Shown piece by piece: positions 61,380 through 64,000 of a stretch of DNA of 64,000 bases. The notes beneath the pieces are model-generated. The model was not told the origin of the DNA. It was given only the letters and a program-made list of their open reading frames with translations, and did no database searches. The stretch is from Lysinibacillus pakistanensis (GTDB lineage: Bacteria > Bacillota > Bacilli > Bacillales_A > Planococcaceae), in NCBI GenBank assembly GCA_001312325.1, contig BBDJ01000010.1, positions 86,299 through 150,298 of the forward strand, given 5' to 3'. The position numbers and the translations under genes are program-made. Position 1 is the first letter of the stretch, and the number at the start of each line of letters is the position of its first letter.

Positions 61380-62177
61380 GTGCTACATAAATGGGAAGGG
61401 ATTGTTTTAAAGGTACGTGCTTACGGAGAATCCAATAAAATTGTAACTTTACTAACAAGAGAAGCAGGTAAGGTGGCAACAATGGCAAGAGGTGCCAAAA
61501 AGCCTTCGAGTAGACTGGCATCTGTGACACAACCGTTTACATACGGTATGTTTATGGTTCAGCATCATACAGGCATGGGAACATTGCAACAAGGTGAGCA
61601 TCTCAATTCAATGAGACATATACGTGAAGATATCATGGCAACAGCATATGCAAGTTATATCATGGAGCTTGTTGAGCGAGTAGTGGAAGAAGGAAAAGCT
61701 GAACCTTATGCATTTGATGTCCTTTTACAAGCTTTGCAAGCAATTGAGGATGGCTATGATCCTGAAGCTATTACATTGTTTGTTGAATGGAAAATGTTAC
61801 CGTATACAGGTGTACAGCCTATCTTACATGCTTGCTCTACTTGTGGGGCAGTAGATGGAGAGTTTGCTTTTTCCTTTGCACAGGGGGGCTTTTTATGTCA
61901 TCGATGTTATCAGCATGATCCTTACATTATCCGTCTAACACCAACGCAATTGAAGCTCATTCGAATGTTCTACACTGTACCTATTGATCAGATTGGGAAG
62001 CTAGACTTAAAAAAAAGAAACAAAATATTTTATCAAAAAAAATTATTACAACCATTTATGAGGAACAAACAGGTATTCGCTTTAAGACTAAAAAAATTTA
62101 TCGAGCAGCTTGAAAGAACGCCAGAATTGCAATTGAGAACAAATGTGGATGCAGAAAAAATGCCAGAAGACCCTTAA
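61380..62177 (+). CDS. recO: DNA repair protein RecO
   Basis: GTG at 61380 after AAAGGAGG gives VLHKWEGIVLKVRAYGESNK, the RecO start. N-terminal OB fold, helical middle, and zinc cysteines (CSTCGAV ... CHRCYQHD). The frame is open to the end, but residues ~218-243 are unlike RecO: three separate A runs (near 62008-62015, 62035-62042, 62090-62096) each seem to have one A too many, and the sum of three restores the frame. Removing them gives ETKYFIKKIITTIYEEQTG and RFKTKKFIEQL, which fit the family. RecO loads RecA with RecR. Confidence 0.93.
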   Translation: MLHKWEGIVLKVRAYGESNKIVTLLTREAGKVATMARGAKKPSSRLASVTQPFTYGMFMVQHHTGMGTLQQGEHLNSMRHIREDIMATAYASYIMELVERVVEEGKAEPYAFDVLLQALQAIEDGYDPEAITLFVEWKMLPYTGVQPILHACSTCGAVDGEFAFSFAQGGFLCHRCYQHDPYIIRLTPTQLKLIRMFYTVPIDQIGKLDLKKRNKIFYQKKLLQPFMRNKQVFALRLKKFIEQLERTPELQLRTNVDAEKMPEDP

Positions 62178-62198
62178 TTGGATCTTGTGGCATTTTTA
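62156..62198. terminator. Terminator at the recO end
   Basis: AAAATGCCA pairs with TGGCATTTT; the recO stop lies in the loop. Serves convergent genes. Confidence 0.8.
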
Positions 62199-62202
62199 AA
62201 TA

Positions 62203-63618
62203 TTAAATTTCTTCTTCATCATGATTGAACTCATAATAGGTAGCCCATTTATCAGCAATTTTCGTGAATTCTATATAGAGGTAGACCGTTTCACCGTTTT
62301 TACCTGTAATATGCAAAATAGCGGTGCCTTCTGCTAATGGTGTAACCTTCACTTGATTATCCTCTATGGTCGCTTTTACGGATGCAGATTCTAAATCTAT
62401 CTTTTCTAAAGCAACATTTTTTTGGCTCAAACGATAGTTGATCGCTTGAAAAAAACTAATTCATCTGCTATTTGATACAAATCGATACTTCGTACAAAAT
62501 CATACGTAGTAACTTCAGCTGCCATCACTTGTTGTTGAGTGCCGTTGGAAAATGTTAATAAATATTGCCCATTTTTAAAGATGGAAATGGAGGCCGATTG
62601 GTTGTTTGTTTTGAATTCATAGGCTGCTGGTGATAAAGTTTGTCCATCTGTAGTTTGAATACTTACTTCAGTAGGGATAAAATTCAAATCGCTTTCCATT
62701 AAGTTAAGTGGTAAGCTCTCTACATAATCTTCTTCCTCTACTTCTTGTAAAGTTGTTTGTAGTTTTCCATTTACATTGTTCACATGCACAATGTAAAAGA
62801 TATCTATAAATTCCTCTGTTTTTTTCATTAAAGCCTGTTATGACTAATTTTCCTGTTCCCTCTTTTAACGGTTTTATAGTGATGGACTCCGTCATATCCT
62901 CTACTTCATCCCATGTAAAAATATCCTCTGCAGGCTCAATACCGCCGTAAGAAGCAAAGATATAGTCCTGACTGTATTGACTAGCAAAAACAGTTGCGTT
63001 CTCTTGTACATGTTCTGCGCGAACTACAAACGATGCTAATTGGGAGCGTTTCACATGGCTTTGTGGACTAAAGGTAGTAGGGGTTGTACCTTTTGTGATG
63101 CTATTGGCAAAAAGCGTTTTAATAAACGGTTCATATTCACTTCCTGCCTTTACATCAGAAAATGGAATGTCGATGTCATCAGTGATGGTTAAATCGAAGC
63201 CCTTTACAATCATTTTTGACATTTGCCCGCGTGTAATATTATTAGCTGGGTGAAAATAACCATTCGAGCCACTAATGATGCCTGCATTAGCTAAAGCTGC
63301 AATGGCGCCATAATTCTCATCACCAGGTTTGATATCCTTAAAATGAGGATTTTTAACATGTACGGTGTCTAGCTTTAGCATACCAGCTAAAATTTTTGCG
63401 GCTTGGGTACGTGTGATTGGGTTAGCAGGTTTGAAAGTGCCGTCTGGGTAGCCTGAAATAATGCCACGCTGTGCTAAATTGATGATGGCTTGACCTTCTT
63501 CTGTTGAAGCATTGATGTCAGGGAAAATAGTCGCAGCATTTACTGAGGGTGTAATTACAATTGCACTTGTGGCTAATGCTGAGGCCATTGCAATTTGATA
63601 GAAACGATGGGTCTTCAA
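62203..63618 (-). CDS. S-layer-homology (SLH) domain surface protein, frameshifted
   Basis: Signal peptide (RFYQIAMASALATSAIVITP ... NAA), then three SLH domains at ~residues 30-210: FPDINASTEEGQAIINLAQR with GYPDGTFKPANPITRTQAAK, FKDIKPGDENYGAIAALANA and FSDVKAGSEYEPFIKTLFAN. SLH units bind pyruvylated secondary cell-wall polymer. The C-terminal ~260 residues are beta-rich with Ig-like repeats (VKVTPLAEGTAILHITGKNG). Frame breaks at 62816-62824 and 62440-62448. About 470 residues after repair. A cell-surface protein of unknown specific role; likely non-enzymatic. Confidence 0.85.
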
Positions 63619-64000
63619 GTGATTTCCTCCAAAATAGTGAAAATAAAATTTTTATAGTATTATCTTGTTTTTTTTGAAAATCCTTCCATTTATAAATTCA
63701 AACTTCCGGACGAGTGAATAATTTTAGACTGGAATGATCGTGCAATGTTAAATTCTTGTTCATTAACATTTAAGATTAACTATAATACTTTATTTATATC
63801 AAAATGTATGTAGTGAGAATAGAGGAAATGTTATCCTTTAAGTGAGTACTCAATCACTTATAAACGGGGATATTTGTTAATTATTTTGTCATATGAAATT
63901 CTTGACAGAAAATAGGAGGATAAATTGAGCATTAAATAGCATAAAAAAACAAAAATTTAGTTTTTTTTAAGAAATAAAATTTTTGAAATATTTTTATTTG
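63619..64000. other. AT-rich region upstream of the SLH gene
   Basis: About 380 bases to the window edge without a gene. AAATCACTTGAAG at its left end includes the SLH ribosome site (GGAGGAAATCACTTG on the minus strand). No further motif recognised. Confidence 0.5.

Noticed and set aside
63640..64000. Replication-origin-like AT-rich region
   Set aside because: No DnaA-box cluster seen; simply AT-rich promoter region at the window edge.

Overview
The window reads as chromosome from a low-GC, spore-forming Bacillales bacterium, most probably Lysinibacillus or a close relative. Supporting this are Bacillus-type gene order, spore genes (cotJABC, yqfC, yqfD, CsxC-type exosporium proteins), an S-layer-homology protein, frequent TTG/GTG starts with strong Shine-Dalgarno sites, and an ETX/MTX2-family toxin. 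No rRNA, tRNA or CRISPR array was found. A major caveat is that dozens of genes, including essential ones (rpsU, dnaK, dnaJ, era, recO, phoH), are broken by single-base length changes, nearly all in A/T runs. I treat these as probable sequencing or assembly errors and give merged coordinates; a real pseudogene is called only where other damage exists.

Layout. 1-15 kb: a patchwork of small metabolic and membrane genes (MBL hydrolase, Nudix, YoaP-like acetyltransferase, cupin, VOC protein, MDR reductase, cysteine synthase, FNT channel, YqeY-like protein), a TetR regulator with its epimerase, a chemoreceptor and a PLP decarboxylase. A 192-bp repeat element is inserted in a polysaccharide deacetylase gene. 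15-17.4 kb: a membrane protein and a chromate transporter.

17.5-62 kb is built on a conserved Firmicute backbone: hemW, CIRCE-hrcA-grpE-dnaK-dnaJ-prmA-rsmE, mtaB, rpsU, yqeZ-floA, yqfC-yqfD-phoH-pgpH-ybeY-dgkA-cdd-era-recO. It is interrupted twice. Between rsmE and mtaB lie an exosporium cluster (25.7-29.2 kb) and a decayed prophage (about 29.6-36.1 kb) whose ends are two diverged copies of the mtaB 5' end. The prophage keeps parts of a serine integrase and an endolysin, a SOS-type promoter, a HicAB pair and an aerolysin-like toxin. Between mtaB and rpsU lie deoC, a 4.4-kb tyrosine-integrase island bounded by a perfect 73-bp repeat and carrying toxin/immunity fragments, a BpsA-SpeD polyamine fusion gene, a MarR/MFS pair, cotJABC, and a c-di-AMP-riboswitch-controlled Ktr potassium uptake operon. 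62-63.6 kb: an SLH-domain surface protein.

Working together: hrcA-dnaJ form the CIRCE-controlled chaperone operon. KtrC/KtrD with the ydaO-type riboswitch and the c-di-AMP phosphodiesterase PgpH form a c-di-AMP/potassium circuit. Two regulator/target pairs (TetR-epimerase, MarR-MFS) each use one operator repeated in inverse orientation. The most unusual items are the BpsA-zinc ribbon-SpeD fusion, the prophage-borne MTX2-like toxin, the SUKH protein with an L7/L12-like tail, the mobile repeat family, and a phased ~41.5-bp repeat array before deoC.
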